DNA of 64,000 nt from Diaporthe sp. PMI_573 (Eukaryota; Ascomycota; Sordariomycetes; Diaporthales; Diaporthaceae). The translations under genes and the position numbers were made by a program. A model generated the notes under the pieces. That model saw only the letters and a program-made list of their open reading frames with translations, did no database searches and was not told the origin of the DNA. Shown one piece after another: positions 20,863 to 33,200 of the stretch. Positions within the stretch are counted from its first letter, which is position 1, and each line of letters starts with the position of its first letter. The stretch is taken from the NCBI GenBank assembly GCA_021399435.1, contig JAJTUP010000002.1, positions 310,001 through 374,000 of the forward strand, in the 5' to 3' direction.

Positions 20863-23800
20863 TCAAAATTATGATTAGCTGTGGGCACGCGGCTCGTTGC
20901 TCAATGCTCTCGGCGCAGATTGTGGTGGCCCCGCAGGGTGGCAGTGCCGAAAATCTCGTGAAACCGGCGCGCTGCAAGAGCGCATATGCTGGACCCTGCA
21001 AAACTTTCGTTGTTGTGTCCCGGGACTGATCGAGATGTCACCTGCGACAGCTAGGAAAGATGGTGCCGAGTATGCTTCGGCCGTGGTGCGAGCGGGTCCC
21101 ACGGAAGCGGTCGAAAGAGGTCCCCCCCAAACAACAGCTAGGTGCTAGATGACCAGATTAAAGGATAGACCTGGGAGGCGGCGTCGATAGGCCTCGTCCT
21201 CACTGAGGCGGGCGCGTTGCGTGGTTGTTGAGACAATTGTGCCGGCAAGTCTCGAAGATGCGCCGTTCTGCCCGCAGCCCACTTCCTCGCCGCCCAAAGT
21301 TTTAAGCGCCGAGGGTCGTTTCTCAACCCACAAGCCGAGGCCGCCTGCTCGTCCAAAGATCGTAAGGTGCCGGGATCTGGGATTAGGTCTCACGAGAAGG
21401 AAATCCTAAATGCAATGCGGCCTAGGAAAGGTCTGTGTGTGTGCGCGCGCAAGAGTGATCGACAGGAGCCGACTTCCTGGTTGTAAACCCAAAAGGTGGA
21501 ATGAGGAATCAGAGGCTTTGCGATCGTCTCGTGTGAGATGAGAATCTCGGATGAATCAGCGCGACTAATGTGTGATCAGCATGAAGGATTGGCCGTCTCG
21601 GAGGTTCAACAGAAAGGCGCGGGGGTTGTTCTGCAGTGTGGAGAAGAAGAGAATGGACAGGGGGGAGGCGTCAAGGGCGCGGGTAGTACTGTGGTGTACC
21701 GTCCGGTACTGTACTTGGTACCGCGGTGCCGAACTGGCAATTCACAGGAGGGATGCTCGAGCGTGGGAGGTCCGGCGGCACCAAGACAGACTGCTATGCC
21801 GAAGAAAGAATAGACGCTGGACGTACCTCCTAGGGTCGTCACCCAGGGTTACTTCGACTTCCGTGTCGATCGGCACCTGCGGCCGCTCAAGCTACGTATG
21901 TAGCACTGGTCTCGGTGAGACCTGTACGAGAGTAAAGCCGACTGTGAGTCGATGTAATTTGCTTTGCTCTGCTTTCTGACAGGTGGTCAAGACGCGAAGC
22001 CCAGAGTCCTGTGGGATGTTAGAATAATGTCGACAGTGTCGTGTGGTGGACCGGGGGTGCAGAAATGCATGCACTACACAGTAATAGTGGCAATAGCTTC
22101 AGCACCCGGCCTGAGGCTGATGTGATTTATGACCCCAGGGTCTCATCCAACGTTGGTCGAGCCGTGCTGCACAGGAGATGCAGGACTAGACAGGGTGGGA
22201 CTTGCGCGGGTGTGAGGCACGAAAGTCATCTCCGTATCTGCATCAAAAGCCTGCACAGCCGCCGACCCTGACTCTTGACACGCCGCTTGGGAGCTCGGGC
22301 TAGACGCAACGGGATGGGGCCTGGGGGGCACATGGGAAGGGAAAGTCGGGAGAGGAAGAGTGATAAGAAATCCGGATGACACGTCAGAGGCACAGACACA
22401 ATGCACTGCACCACAATGGGGAAAACGGTTTCGTCAACTCCGCCTGCTACCATCCGCGCATGCCATGCACGGATATAATTGTGAGCAATGGGAGGGCGAG
22501 TGGTCGGCACGAGTACGCGTGCAGGGGATGGCTGCAGAGTGTGATCGGGAATGCGTACTCGACTGTGGGTGCAACTCGCCCAGCCAGATACCAATGCCAA
22601 CCGAGCAAGGCTCGCCTCGTCATGACAAGTTGGGCATGCTGCAGAGACTAAAAGAGAGTTCTCGGGTGGTGGCACTTGAGAAAACGGCTGTGAACCTACC
22701 GGAAATAAACGACGAGCGTCCTGGGGCTCAGGCTCGAGCTCGTTTGGGTGCCTCAGCAGTCCCAAGTCTGTCTGGATTCGAACAGGCCACCGACGCTCGT
22801 GAGCAAGCAGCTGCCAGCCTGCAGACGGACGGGTGGAAGTGCCGGGCGATGTCCGATAGGACGTGGACGTGGACTGAGAACCTTGTCGTCGCCACCACAG
22901 CCCCTCGTCACTGCGGTACTGTGTCTCGACGTTTCGACTTGGTTTGGTATGCGTCGCCTTTTGCTTTGGGCCGAAGCTTGTTGCCGAGCGTCTGCTGCGC
23001 TTGATTTCCGCAACTCAAAACTGGCCCGCGTGAGGTGGTGATTTGGAGATGCTTTGCAGGAGTGAAGCGCCGTTGACGGTCTAAAAGCTCAGATGATTTT
23101 GGGTGCTGTGGTAGGATGCGGGCGCGCTTGGGGAGCTTCAGCTTTTTTTTTTGACGCTGACGCGCGTTACGCCGGCTGGTCTGGTCGCGGGCTGAACCGG
23201 TTCTCGCTTCGCTCGCAGGATTAATCGCAGTGCAGCAGGACCTCAGGAGCCGTCAACGATTTCGAGCTGGCGGTGCACTAGATATCCGGCCCCACCCCAA
23301 TACATCAAATAGTCTGTTCAATTTGTGGTGTTTGCCCTGCAGGTCTTTGCCCACTCGCCCTGCAGCAGCCCTGAGGAAGTTTGATAGGTCGACGCAAGGG
23401 CGGCACAGCTTGCAGGTTTCCAGCTTGCTAATACAATCGGGCGCGCTGAGTGTGCGCCCAGATATAATGGGACAGGAGTCGTGGTGCTTCCTCTCTATCC
23501 TCTCCAAGATGGCATCAAATGCAATAGGCAAGTTGTTTGGCCGGATCCTTTTTGCTCTCTGCGGTTCAACCACTCGAGAGTCCTGTCACGATGCAGGGAA
23601 TCGGTTGTAGCGGGTTCGCGATATGAGGTCAGTTCAGATGGTAGTTGCAGGTCCACGGACAAGCTATGAAGGGGTCGGAAAGGATGGGGCGATGGCACAG
23701 GACCTCAACAGAAAGTGGGCAGCGGACCCAGGGGTTGTTAAGGCTGTGTGTAGTACGGCTCCAGACATTCAGACGAGACCCAACTTTGGGTTTGATGAAG

Positions 23801-26800
23801 GTCCGAGGCTCAGGGCCCAAATCCGTCAGAAGGGCCAGATTGGTGACTGGGAAGATGGGTGCGGGATACGAATCGAAGAATTGTTCTGTAGCATGGGCTA
23901 GTCGATCAATCAACAGAACTACACTAGGGAGTCCTCGGCAGTAATCTCTTCTGATCGCAACGAGGCCCTGAAGGCAGTAAGGGCACATGCCATGGAAGGT
24001 GCCATCGTGGCCCAAGGCGGCCAGGCTCGGTGCTGGGTTTAGCGAGCGGGTACATGGCGACGCTGGTACCGGTACATGTCGCCAGTTTCGATACCCGCAG
24101 GACATCGCTAAGCCCGGACGGGCTTCAATATTGGGCGGCATGGCGCTTGTCGTCAGGGCGGTCTGATGTACTTTGTATGTACCCGCCACAGGCTGCTGTA
24201 CATCGGTACATGGTCCTGCAACACTGCATGTTGGCTGCAACTCCCCACGCATTTCCAGTGACGGAGAACAACCCCGAAGCTCCAAAGACCTCCTTCAGAA
24301 TCTCAACACAGGCCCATCTGCATCGCCTGTGAAGTCGTTCGTGCTAAAACTAGAGAGACGGGCTGGCTACTTGGTAGCGGCCTGGCCTCCCGCCAATCCC
24401 TGGACCCGACTCCCATGCTACGGCGGCCAGGACCAGGACCGACAGGGACGAAAGGATGCCAGGGTGGCCGACAGGGCATATCCCTTGTCGCCAATCGCAG
24501 CCGCGGGCGGATGATAATCCCTCCTCTTTGATGCTGACATACGTGCCCTTGTCTCGAAACCAAGCTTCATGGGTGGTAAGCGACAGCTTGGGCGCTCACT
24601 GGTTCAACTGGCCGCCGTCGCCGTGACGGGCCTCTCGAAGCCGGCGACAGGTTGCCTATCCCGTCAGTAGCACAAAACCATACCGGCCGCATCGTCATCC
24701 CAACTGCGTGGTGTTCCTTCAGGGCCCCTGGCCGGAACCTAAAAGGTGCTGGGGGATATCACACCAAGAACTAAATCGAGGCGCTCTTTAGGCACCTCTG
24801 CGGCACAGCACACCCACCAACCGACCTGTTGGTCCAGCAAGCGATGTCATGGTGCCAAAACCGCTGCCCCGCTACGTTCTCACAGGCTAACAGCGAGGAG
24901 GCCCTGCAGCTGCCGTCTGTACGCAATATCGACCTGCATGCATCGGGAGCCGGCCGGCTTGTACTGATGATCTGGGCCATGGGACATTTCGCAGTTGCTG
25001 ACATGATGTCGATGACAACCCGCAGATTCATGACGCCCATACTGCACATTACAGTGTCGCATGGATGTGATTTGCAGAGATTGCCCATGACTTCGTTTTG
25101 CATGACCTTCCCGATGCGGCAACCCTTCAAGGCGAGTTGCGCACCGAAACGAGGCAGTCGACAAACGCTTGTCTGAGCAAGCCGGCCTTGGTGACTATCA
25201 ACCACGCTCTCCTAGGCTGCACGCGCTTGCCTCACGTTGATGAGACCCGCCAGAGACAGGGAATGCTTGTGAGTCGCAAGGTTCAGCCTCGCTCGATTCA
25301 GTCTTATTGCCGCGATGTTGGCTGCCGTCTGGGATCTGAGGAGGCTTGCGGAACCAGATGGGCTGCCTCACCCTTTTTTGTGCCCCACCATAGCGGGGTC
25401 TGTGGTCGATGAAACTTCAGAGGCAGGTGTCATTTCGCGAGGCTGAAATGCCCCGGCTGGTTGGGTCATAAAAGGCCGGTCATGGCGTTTGGCAGCCACA
25501 AACGTGACGACCGGCGCGTTCATGGCCCGCTTGACCAGAATGAGGCCATGAGCCTGTCATGCCGTTTTGTCCGGTTTAGGTGTGAACGTGAACCGCGTGC
25601 GAGTGGGGTCTCTACCACCCGTAACATCGTAAATAGTAACATAACTTCCCCTGTCTTGCTGGCAGACAGCCGCTTATAGCCCGCGATTGGAAGGGTTGGG
25701 CCGCTGCATGGGGGGGGGGGACAAAATTGACCCTGGGCTACATCCTGCCACAAAAAGTTACCTTGCCAGCTTGCAAGCCAGTCAATCATATGGTCTCTCG
25801 CAGGCAGATGCGTCACAGACGCCAGACCCGGTGTCAGCGGAAGCAGTGATGTGGCCTGGATGGATACGCAAAGGAGAAGGCACAAGCGACAACCAATGGC
25901 ACGCTCACGACAGGGACTGCCAAAGTTTCTATCGATTAGCGCGGACAGGGCAAGTCTCAGCGCCCGGTGCAATGGCCAGCAGGTGGTTGAGGGCTTCTAA
26001 TCGAGCTAGGTAGCCTAGGGCTGGATGAGGACGGTTGATAGGAGAGGCCTTGCTCACTGACGATCCGTGCGAGCTCATGAGTGCCGCGGAGAGCTCGTAT
26101 TGCTGGGCTGGACAGCGGCTGCGCAGCGATTTTGTATCATTGGAATACCAGCACCTAGAATCGAGCGGCGGACGTCGGCAAATCCAGCCAAGGCGCGCCT
26201 AAGCTGGCTTAATTAGTGGGCTTGGACACAACCCCCTCACTACACTGACTTGCTCCAGTAGAATCTGGATGGCAGGTTCCCTAAGATATCCTGCGTCGTC
26301 GGCTTGTTGATTCAGTTATCAGTCTGGTCCGTTCTCCTCGCTGCTTAAGGTGGCATCGTAGTGTGGCGATGTGCGTATGGGCCAGATGGGCAGAGTAGAG
26401 CGCCAAGGAACCAGTTCCAGACTTGCCAGAGCCTATTGTTCGCGTTCGGAAGTCTGTGTCTGGCGTGCTACCCCGGCTTGGATGAAACAGCCGAAAGGGT
26501 GATATTTTTAGCAACTAACCCTCGTCCCCATTTCCGAGGGACAGGCAACCAAGCCTTTTGCCGCTCTCCTGTGCCTTGTATTGCCTCCCCCGATATTAAA
26601 CATGAGCTGGGCATCGTGAGAAGATGGGGTGTTGGTGTTCTCGGTACTAGCCCAGTGCGTGCCAGGAGTAGACAAATTCCGTAGAAGAGACTGCAGAACG
26701 GACCCGCCTGCGCGCCGATGGTCTCGATGTGATGAAATCGAAGCGACGCTGTGGCCACGATTGGCTGGATCAATACACCATCCTGGCCTATGACAGGGCC

Positions 26801-29800
26801 GGAAAGTAGTAAAATAGCTGAAAGCGACCTGTGCGCCAAGCTCGATGGAGATAGAACTGGAAGTTGGAGGGCAGCGAGGGTGTGATACCAATCTTGGAAT
26901 TGCAACACTCTCAACCGGGGGCAAGTCCCGCGAAGAACAAGGGAAACTGTTGCCCTGGCATGCGATGTGATGACATCCGGCTGCATTGCAGGCGCACTCG
27001 CGTTAGTGCAAAGCTGACGAGTCGCTTATCGCGATCCGCGAAGGTACCGTTGGCGGTCACACAGGCAGATGAGCGACTCCATTGTCAACCTTTAATACCT
27101 TTCTCCCATCAAGCGAGACAAATCCATGCAGGAATGACTAAGGCCACAGTCCGCTTACGCGAAAAGACTATGTGCTGTGTACGCGTGGGATGGGGAGGAC
27201 TGACCACCCCCATCGTCGCCTTCAGGTCGCATTGCAGTGTGTACACGCCCTCGCGCATTTGGCAGTAGAGCCCGAAGCCAGCTATGGTACCTTCCGATCG
27301 CAACTTCGTTCGAATAGTTCTGGGCTAGGTCAGGCCTGGAAAATGCAACCAAGCATGGGCAACCAACACGCATCGCAACGTTTGCCTACAGCCTTGAGCA
27401 GTTGAACCTTGGACAAGTCCTGTATGTGTCCCCGCTTGCCTGCAGGCCTTGAGGCTGGTTCACGGCACAGCTTCTCACTGCCTGCAAATAGCTCTGGGTC
27501 TTGAGAGGGGCATATCGCAGGCCACCATCACATTGGTGTGGTGCTCTGTGGATTCTGAGGTCATTGGCGTTCTAAGCCCACCGTGGGACCGATGAGGTCG
27601 CGGTATATGGCGCTTCCAGGCTGGGCTTCTGGCCAGTGTGACGATGCCTGCCTATTCATGATTACACGCCGCAAGCCACAGACATGCTGGCCGGCTGGTG
27701 GTCGTTGGCCGCTCCCTCGCTCGGACGGGGAGGCTGCGGCAGAGGTCGACTTCCCCATCAGGTGCGGGTGAAACTAGTCAAGCGAAGGCGCGGCGCATTT
27801 GCGGAAACGTGATCCGTGCAGGAAGAGGTACCTCGGCATGGTACTTTTAACAACACACCACACGAAAGGCATCCTGGCAGGTTCCCAAGCGTTGAGAGGA
27901 GCAAAGCTCTGTGCGTCAAGTGATATCGGCATCAGCACAGGACGCACGTAGCTTCCCTCTCTCTCCCTGGTCTCCGTTGGCTCCGCCAGTACCAAGGTTC
28001 GACGAGCAACAACGGTCCCATGCGCGTGAGGCATTGTAACGTGACCACAAGCGTCGTTGTTGGCCATTACATGTGGGGCCAGCCAGCCAGTGAAATAGCC
28101 TGTTCATGACCAAGTGAACTGTCGGAGTCGAATTAGACGACAAGGGTTTGAAGAATCCCAGGCGGTTGGTTGTGGGCAAATGGCGTCCGCCAGCCGATAG
28201 AATCCTGGGCAAAAAGCGTATCTCTGTCAAGAACATCTGGCTGCTCACCGCCTCTGAGGTCATTTTGAACAAGCTTCCGACAGTCTGGACCAAATGGAAG
28301 GGGCGTCTCTGCAGGTTTGCCGACCGTGTTGGGTGGAGGGACAGCCCAAGCGGACGGTGTCTGTTCTGATTGGGCCATGCGACGGGAAGGAAGGCCAACA
28401 GCAGAGCTACTTCCAAGCCATTGGGAATCTGGGGGGGCTCCGCGTTGGTGTTGGCTACGGGGATGGAGATGGTGCCGCCGGTGTTGGTGTTGGTTGCATC
28501 GAGCTCGCAATGTGCGGCGCGGCAACTTGCCCAGAGCAAGCCGAGTCGCTGTTCACTCACACCTCGTTCGTTCCTTCCAGCCTCGTGGTCCAGAACCACC
28601 GCACCCTAACCCTGGAAGACCGGGATAAGGTTGGAATTGGGGGGTTTTGGGGGGGGGGACCCTTCTCGGGTCCACGGATTCGATCTGCGTTGCGTCTAGG
28701 AGTTTGTGTACTCTGTCCATGAGTTTCCTACCAGCACCGCAGACAAGATGCGGTATGGCAAACAGGTATTTCGAAAAGTTTCAAACACAAACTCGGATCA
28801 TGTTCCTCGCTGACCCACTCGCAGACCCTCACACGCGCTCACCGCACTGCGAGCAGCAAAGACTTCTGAGCAATCAGCGGCCTGAGAATAGCCGCCCACC
28901 AGTCAGCCCGCGACGTGTAAGCGCCGTCCAAACTTCTCACAACCTCACGACTTCCAGAAGGGCTCCGGAAGCCCCCAAGGGCCACCAAAAATAGCCTCAC
29001 CGACGCCTTCTCTGCTGCGATGACTGGTCATTGTTTATCGACGGTTGAGATCTCTCGGGGGGGCACAAGCAAGCGCCCAGCATCACCCCTACTTCTAGCC
29101 CCACGGAGGCCCTCGTCGCTTGCCCTGCCAGTCGTCCAGGTTCGAATCCAGATCTCGGAATGCAGGTGCGCATGCAGGGTGCTTGAACACCCACCTTCCT
29201 TCTTGAAGGGGTGGTTACTGTAAGGCAAGACGAGGCGCCGCTGATGTCAGGCTCCGGCGCGTTGGGAGCCTTCACGGCGCAGGACACTGCAGATAGGATG
29301 CGATGGCATCGCGGTGTGTGGGTGGCGACGGCGTCACGCCGAAGCGCGCACCCGTGCCTCTTCCGTGATAATCACCCGCTGACCCGAGTCGAAGGAGCAG
29401 GAAGCCTTGTTGGGTCTTGCCACCTGTCGTCGTCGCCGGGACCGCCTCAGAGGTGTGGATGGTGTCGGCCGCCGAACCCGCCCATACACACCCCACCGGC
29501 GGTTAATGTGTGCTCTAGATTTACCATCCCGTCGGCTCGCTGCAATGTAGGGCAATCTGGTGCTTGTCACATCGGCCCCATTGGTGTACCTGACAGATCA
29601 CCGCCCAGGATGTGGCCTCGACATCGCAAGGAGTCGTCCGCTGAGGCTGAGAAAACAACCAACATCACCGGCGACCCGCGACTACCGGCATAAAGACAAG
29701 ATATCGTGGCCCTTGGGAAAGGGGGAACGATCTATTTTAGGGGGCGGGTAACCTGCATCTCGCACGCGCCGTCTAGAGTCCTAGGCGCAGGTGCGTTGCT

Positions 29801-30714
29801 AAAATAAGGCGATGCGGCTGCACGAGGTAACTTGTCTATCACGACGACAACCTATCAAGCCCTCGTCGAGAGCGGCGGTCTACACCTCAAAACCCCCACC
29901 ATCCCAGGCAGATACCCGCCTGTGGACACACGGGAATTCAAGGCTATTGGCAGCCGCAGAAAGTTTTGCGGGCAAGACGCTCACTAGTCGCCTATCCCGC
30001 CGTAATTGTTGTCCAACCGACCTGGATCCAGACGGCACATCTCCGATCTCACAAGCGCCCGGAACTCTCATGGCTGTCATTTTAACCCTGTCGATGTCTT
30101 GCAGAGCCGCAAGTGGTACAGCTATGTCTACTTGTTGTACCGGTACGAAACACCTCTGGTCAAAACAAGGCGAGGTACGGCACAATGTCATTGGCCTTGC
30201 CCACGACCCCAGGCAACAAACAAGGACAGACATGATCATGGTGATCGTCAGAGATCTATGGTTCTCATCATGGGCTAAGAATAGATCGTCACACTCCAGT
30301 GGCTGTGGGCCATGCCTTCGGATGATCTCATTTGATGTATTGTACAGAGGTATAGCATAGTATCGCCGAGGGATACCCGTTCTTCAAAACCCAACAGTGC
30401 GCTGTCGTGTACTACATGCTTGCCCCTGGTTATCACTCGTTCTTGTCGGCTGCCACTGCGGCGATACTCAGACCAGCACATCCACAGTGGTCCAATCCCT
30501 CGCAGGAGATGAAGGCGATGTCTAACAGTGACAACGCTGTTTGTGGTTCCATCTTCTACGTTGTGTATCGCGTCAAAGCGAGTGGTTGTGTGTGAGCCTT
30601 TGAAAGTGCAACGTGGTATAATTATCTCATTAATACATCATGTAACATGGCTACCGGCAATGGGAGTGACGACTGCTTGACAGAGCGCTAACAACTCGGT
30701 TGACCGTCCTCTCA
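20863..30714. other. gene-free stretch of 9.85 kb
   Basis: It lies upstream of the Zn2Cys6/acetyltransferase gene and downstream of SWC4, both read leftward. Base composition is near that of coding DNA, so random frames reach 218-227 codons (23629-24285 and 27916-28599, minus strand; 22360-23004, plus strand). These overlap other frames, lack motifs and show no splice logic, so I do not call them. I see no transposase, reverse transcriptase, terminal repeats or AT-rich RIP-like blocks. Local features are G runs near 25710-25720 and 28650-28661, and three copies of GGTACATG at 24049, 24071 and 24205. It could hold a long 5' leader, distal regulatory DNA or noncoding transcripts. Confidence 0.5.
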
Positions 30715-32610
30715 TCACTTTCTCTGTCTCTTGGCGCTCTTGTCGGACGTTGTGCTGAGGACACTCGCGCTTCGCTTGTTCCCAGAAGCGCCGCCGCCGC
30801 TGCTGCCTGGTCTGCCGCCTTCCTCTTCCTTAACGACAGGAGTACTAGCCTCATCACCACCTGCGGCGGCACCCTCGCCATTGGCAACGGGCGCGTCAGC
30901 CGTCGGTTGTGTGTCAGCGGCGGCATCAGCCGCGGTGCTTGGCGCGTCTCCGTTGGTCTTCGGGTCCTTCTCCTCGGATGCGGCTTCCGCCTTGGTCTCA
31001 GCGGGACCTTCGTCGGCCTTCTTGTCTTGGTTGGAATCTTCGTTGGTGCCATCGAGGCCAAGTACAACCCGGGCCTTGGCCCGTTCGGCCTTTTTAGCTT
31101 CTTCGATTTTGATCTCGCCGTCCAGCTTGTCTTTCAGCTTCCTCAGGTCCACCAGGCCGGTCACTGCAAGTACTAGCTTCTCATACTCAGCTACTACGGA
31201 TGCAGTCGGCATGTTGAGCCTTATTGGTATGTCGAGCTCGGTAAGAACATTCTGTATACGTGTCTGCTGTTGGCCGCTCTTGTGTGAGAACATCTTGTTC
31301 ACCCGCTCGTACCGGAAGGTCGGGCCTGATCCTAGACGTTCATGCGTGGAGACACCGTAGATCTGTTCTTCCTGCTCGTTGAGCTTGCGTCGCTCTGTGG
31401 CCGGTTGTCCCTTCTTGTTGCCTGCTGGCGTTGGCTTCTCGGCGCCGATGGAGTCGCGAACTCCAGCTGAAGGCGCCGCAGTGCTTTCACGTCGGCTCGG
31501 AGGTGCCTCAGATGTCGCACTGGCAGGTTGACCGTTGGGTCCAGGAGTAGGTACAGCGGGGCTTGTGCCTTCCGGGCCGGCTATAGGCTTGCGCTTCTTG
31601 GCCTGGCTCATGTTTTGCAGTGTACTCAACAGATTCGTGAGACCTGCGCTGCCCTTGAAAGCATTGATATCTTGGTCCGAGTGCGGGTATTCCAGCCGCT
31701 GGTAGAGCTCCTTGCGCTCCTCGTTGAACCTCTCCTGGCGCGCCATGATGCGTTTGACCTCGATCAGCAGCGACTCTTCCTCCTTGGCTTCTTCCTTGGA
31801 ACGTGACATGGAGTTCAACGCAAACTTCTTTCGGTCTCTCTCCTGTTCCGGCTTGAAGTTCACCATGGTTTGATGCAAATCCCATTCAGGTTGTGTCATG
31901 TACTGAATTGCCTTCTGCAACTCCATCATCTTGGCGGCGACCTCGTAGTAACGGGTTTTGAGATCCTCCATGTCCCTAGGCTTGACCGCTGGTACCACGG
32001 CTGAATTTGATCCGCTCATGTCTGCGTCCTCGGACACTTTTGGGATAAAGTCGTACCGATCCCATATGAGCGGCCAGCGCAAGTCGTAATCCCTCACCAA
32101 TTGCATCAAATACGTGGTTTCCTCTTGTGTCCAGTCGTTGTTTTGCAGCTTCGCATTGTATTGCTCGTCGTTGTATTCAGGTATCTGTACCTTGACGTTG
32201 AACTTCGCGAATGCTGAGTCTTCGATTGCCTCCTCGGTTTTGTTACCCTCCTCCCCACTCTCGTTGTTCACTGCCTCCGAAGGTTCGCCATCGGTATGAT
32301 CACTAGGCTGACCCGGTTCCGACTTGCGTTTCCAATGCCGCAGTACGAGGGTCTGGTCACGGCGCGCAGAGTTCCTAAACTGTTTATGCTCCCATTTCGC
32401 GGCCGGTTTGCGATTAGCGAATCGACGTTTCTTGTAGAGAGAAACTTCTGGGACGATTGCAATGGGGTTGTCGCCGCCTAAGTTCTGGACCTCCCTTGCC
32501 AAGCCTTTGAGGTTGTGTCGCGGTGCTGTGATTTTTTGTTTCTTGGATGGTCGCGGGGTGAGGTCGTCGGAGGGAAGATTAAGGACATCGCGAACGTCGT
32601 TGGATGCCAT
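30715..32610 (-). CDS. SWC4: SWR1/NuA4 complex subunit Swc4 (DMAP1)
   Basis: Single exon, 631 residues. Swc4/DMAP1 is a shared subunit of the SWR1 remodeller, which deposits H2A.Z, and of the NuA4 acetyltransferase. The N-terminus MASNDVRDVLNLP and the following TPRPSKKQK are typical of the family. A SANT/Myb-like domain lies at about residues 140-230, with DWTQEETTYLMQLVRDYDLRW and LIWDRYDF, then KTRYYEVAAKMM. The DMAP1 C-terminal domain is recognisable at GPTFRYERVNKMFSHKSG and IPIRLNMPTASVV. The tail is low-complexity, acidic and Ala-rich, with a basic end (KSAKRQRK). The open frame extends 79 codons farther upstream, but that extension looks untranslated; ATG 32610 gives the conserved N-terminus. 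It is divergent from the p24 gene with about 590 bases between them. Confidence 0.94.
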   Translation of the reverse strand: MASNDVRDVLNLPSDDLTPRPSKKQKITAPRHNLKGLAREVQNLGGDNPIAIVPEVSLYKKRRFANRKPAAKWEHKQFRNSARRDQTLVLRHWKRKSEPGQPSDHTDGEPSEAVNNESGEEGNKTEEAIEDSAFAKFNVKVQIPEYNDEQYNAKLQNNDWTQEETTYLMQLVRDYDLRWPLIWDRYDFIPKVSEDADMSGSNSAVVPAVKPRDMEDLKTRYYEVAAKMMELQKAIQYMTQPEWDLHQTMVNFKPEQERDRKKFALNSMSRSKEEAKEEESLLIEVKRIMARQERFNEERKELYQRLEYPHSDQDINAFKGSAGLTNLLSTLQNMSQAKKRKPIAGPEGTSPAVPTPGPNGQPASATSEAPPSRRESTAAPSAGVRDSIGAEKPTPAGNKKGQPATERRKLNEQEEQIYGVSTHERLGSGPTFRYERVNKMFSHKSGQQQTRIQNVLTELDIPIRLNMPTASVVAEYEKLVLAVTGLVDLRKLKDKLDGEIKIEEAKKAERAKARVVLGLDGTNEDSNQDKKADEGPAETKAEAASEEKDPKTNGDAPSTAADAAADTQPTADAPVANGEGAAAGGDEASTPVVKEEEGGRPGSSGGGASGNKRSASVLSTTSDKSAKRQRK

Positions 32611-33200
32611 GACGGAAGACGTAAATGACCAGGCCTTGGGTATCAAGCTGAGTAAGGAAGAAATGGAGTCATTTAGTCGAACATGAGGGATGGAGAACAA
32701 TATGAATGATGGCAAAACGCGCCGGTTTGATGGAGTTTGATTGAAATTCGATGGGTTTTGATGGTGGCTCTGATGACGAATGCAGAACAGTTCGACGAAA
32801 TCCACGTTAATCGAATCGCGGTATCGAGTCGCGCCCCTCCAGCGCAAAAGATCTCTCTTTACTTGAACTGCGAAGAGCCTGGACGGGGCACGGATCAGGG
32901 AGCGGCACGTGCAGAAGCAGCTGGCCCGTTGCCGGCCGAGAGAGAGCTTGTGAAAGCTGGGCGGAGGGCGAACCCTGGCTGGGATTTGCAGGAACGTGGC
33001 TCCTTTGGCTCCCAGCTCTCAAGCTAGTGAATGTTTGGAACTTGCGCTCGTGTCAAGCTTGACACCAACATACAGCCCACGGCGACGACCGTGATCCCGA
33101 CCTCGATCTCCTGAGCACCGATCAACGACCCATTAATCGTCGAGCACCGGCGAGTGGCCTGCGAGGAAACCAAAGCTTACCAAACGGCGCAACCATCACC
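32611..33200. promoter_or_regulatory. divergent promoter region of SWC4 and the p24 gene
   Basis: This is the only DNA between two divergently read housekeeping genes. It contains one E-box, CACGTG, at 32906-32911 and imperfect TTTGATGG/TTTGATTG repeats at about 32727-32765. The promoter function is inferred from the arrangement. Confidence 0.45.

Noticed and set aside
22226..24285. Long open frames of 179-218 codons on both strands
   Set aside because: They overlap each other in several frames, have no recognisable motifs or splice continuation, and are expected by chance in stop-poor GC-rich DNA.
27916..28599. 227-codon minus-strand frame
   Set aside because: Composition is unstructured, and a 130-codon minus-strand frame and three plus-strand frames of 79-142 codons overlap it. 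No family was recognised.
29140..29165. tRNA T-loop GGTTCGAATCC
   Set aside because: The flanking bases do not pair as a T-stem, and no acceptor stem or anticodon arm can be placed around it. The same holds for TTCGAAC at 53174 and TTCGAAT at 55675.
20863..30714. Degenerate transposon or RIP-mutated repeat
   Set aside because: No AT-rich blocks, terminal repeats, target-site duplications or polymerase/transposase motifs were visible by eye. A repeat-library search would still be needed to exclude an old element.
32611..32847. N-terminal extension of SWC4 to 32847
   Set aside because: The extra residues read like untranslated leader, and the family N-terminus begins at MASNDVRD (32610).
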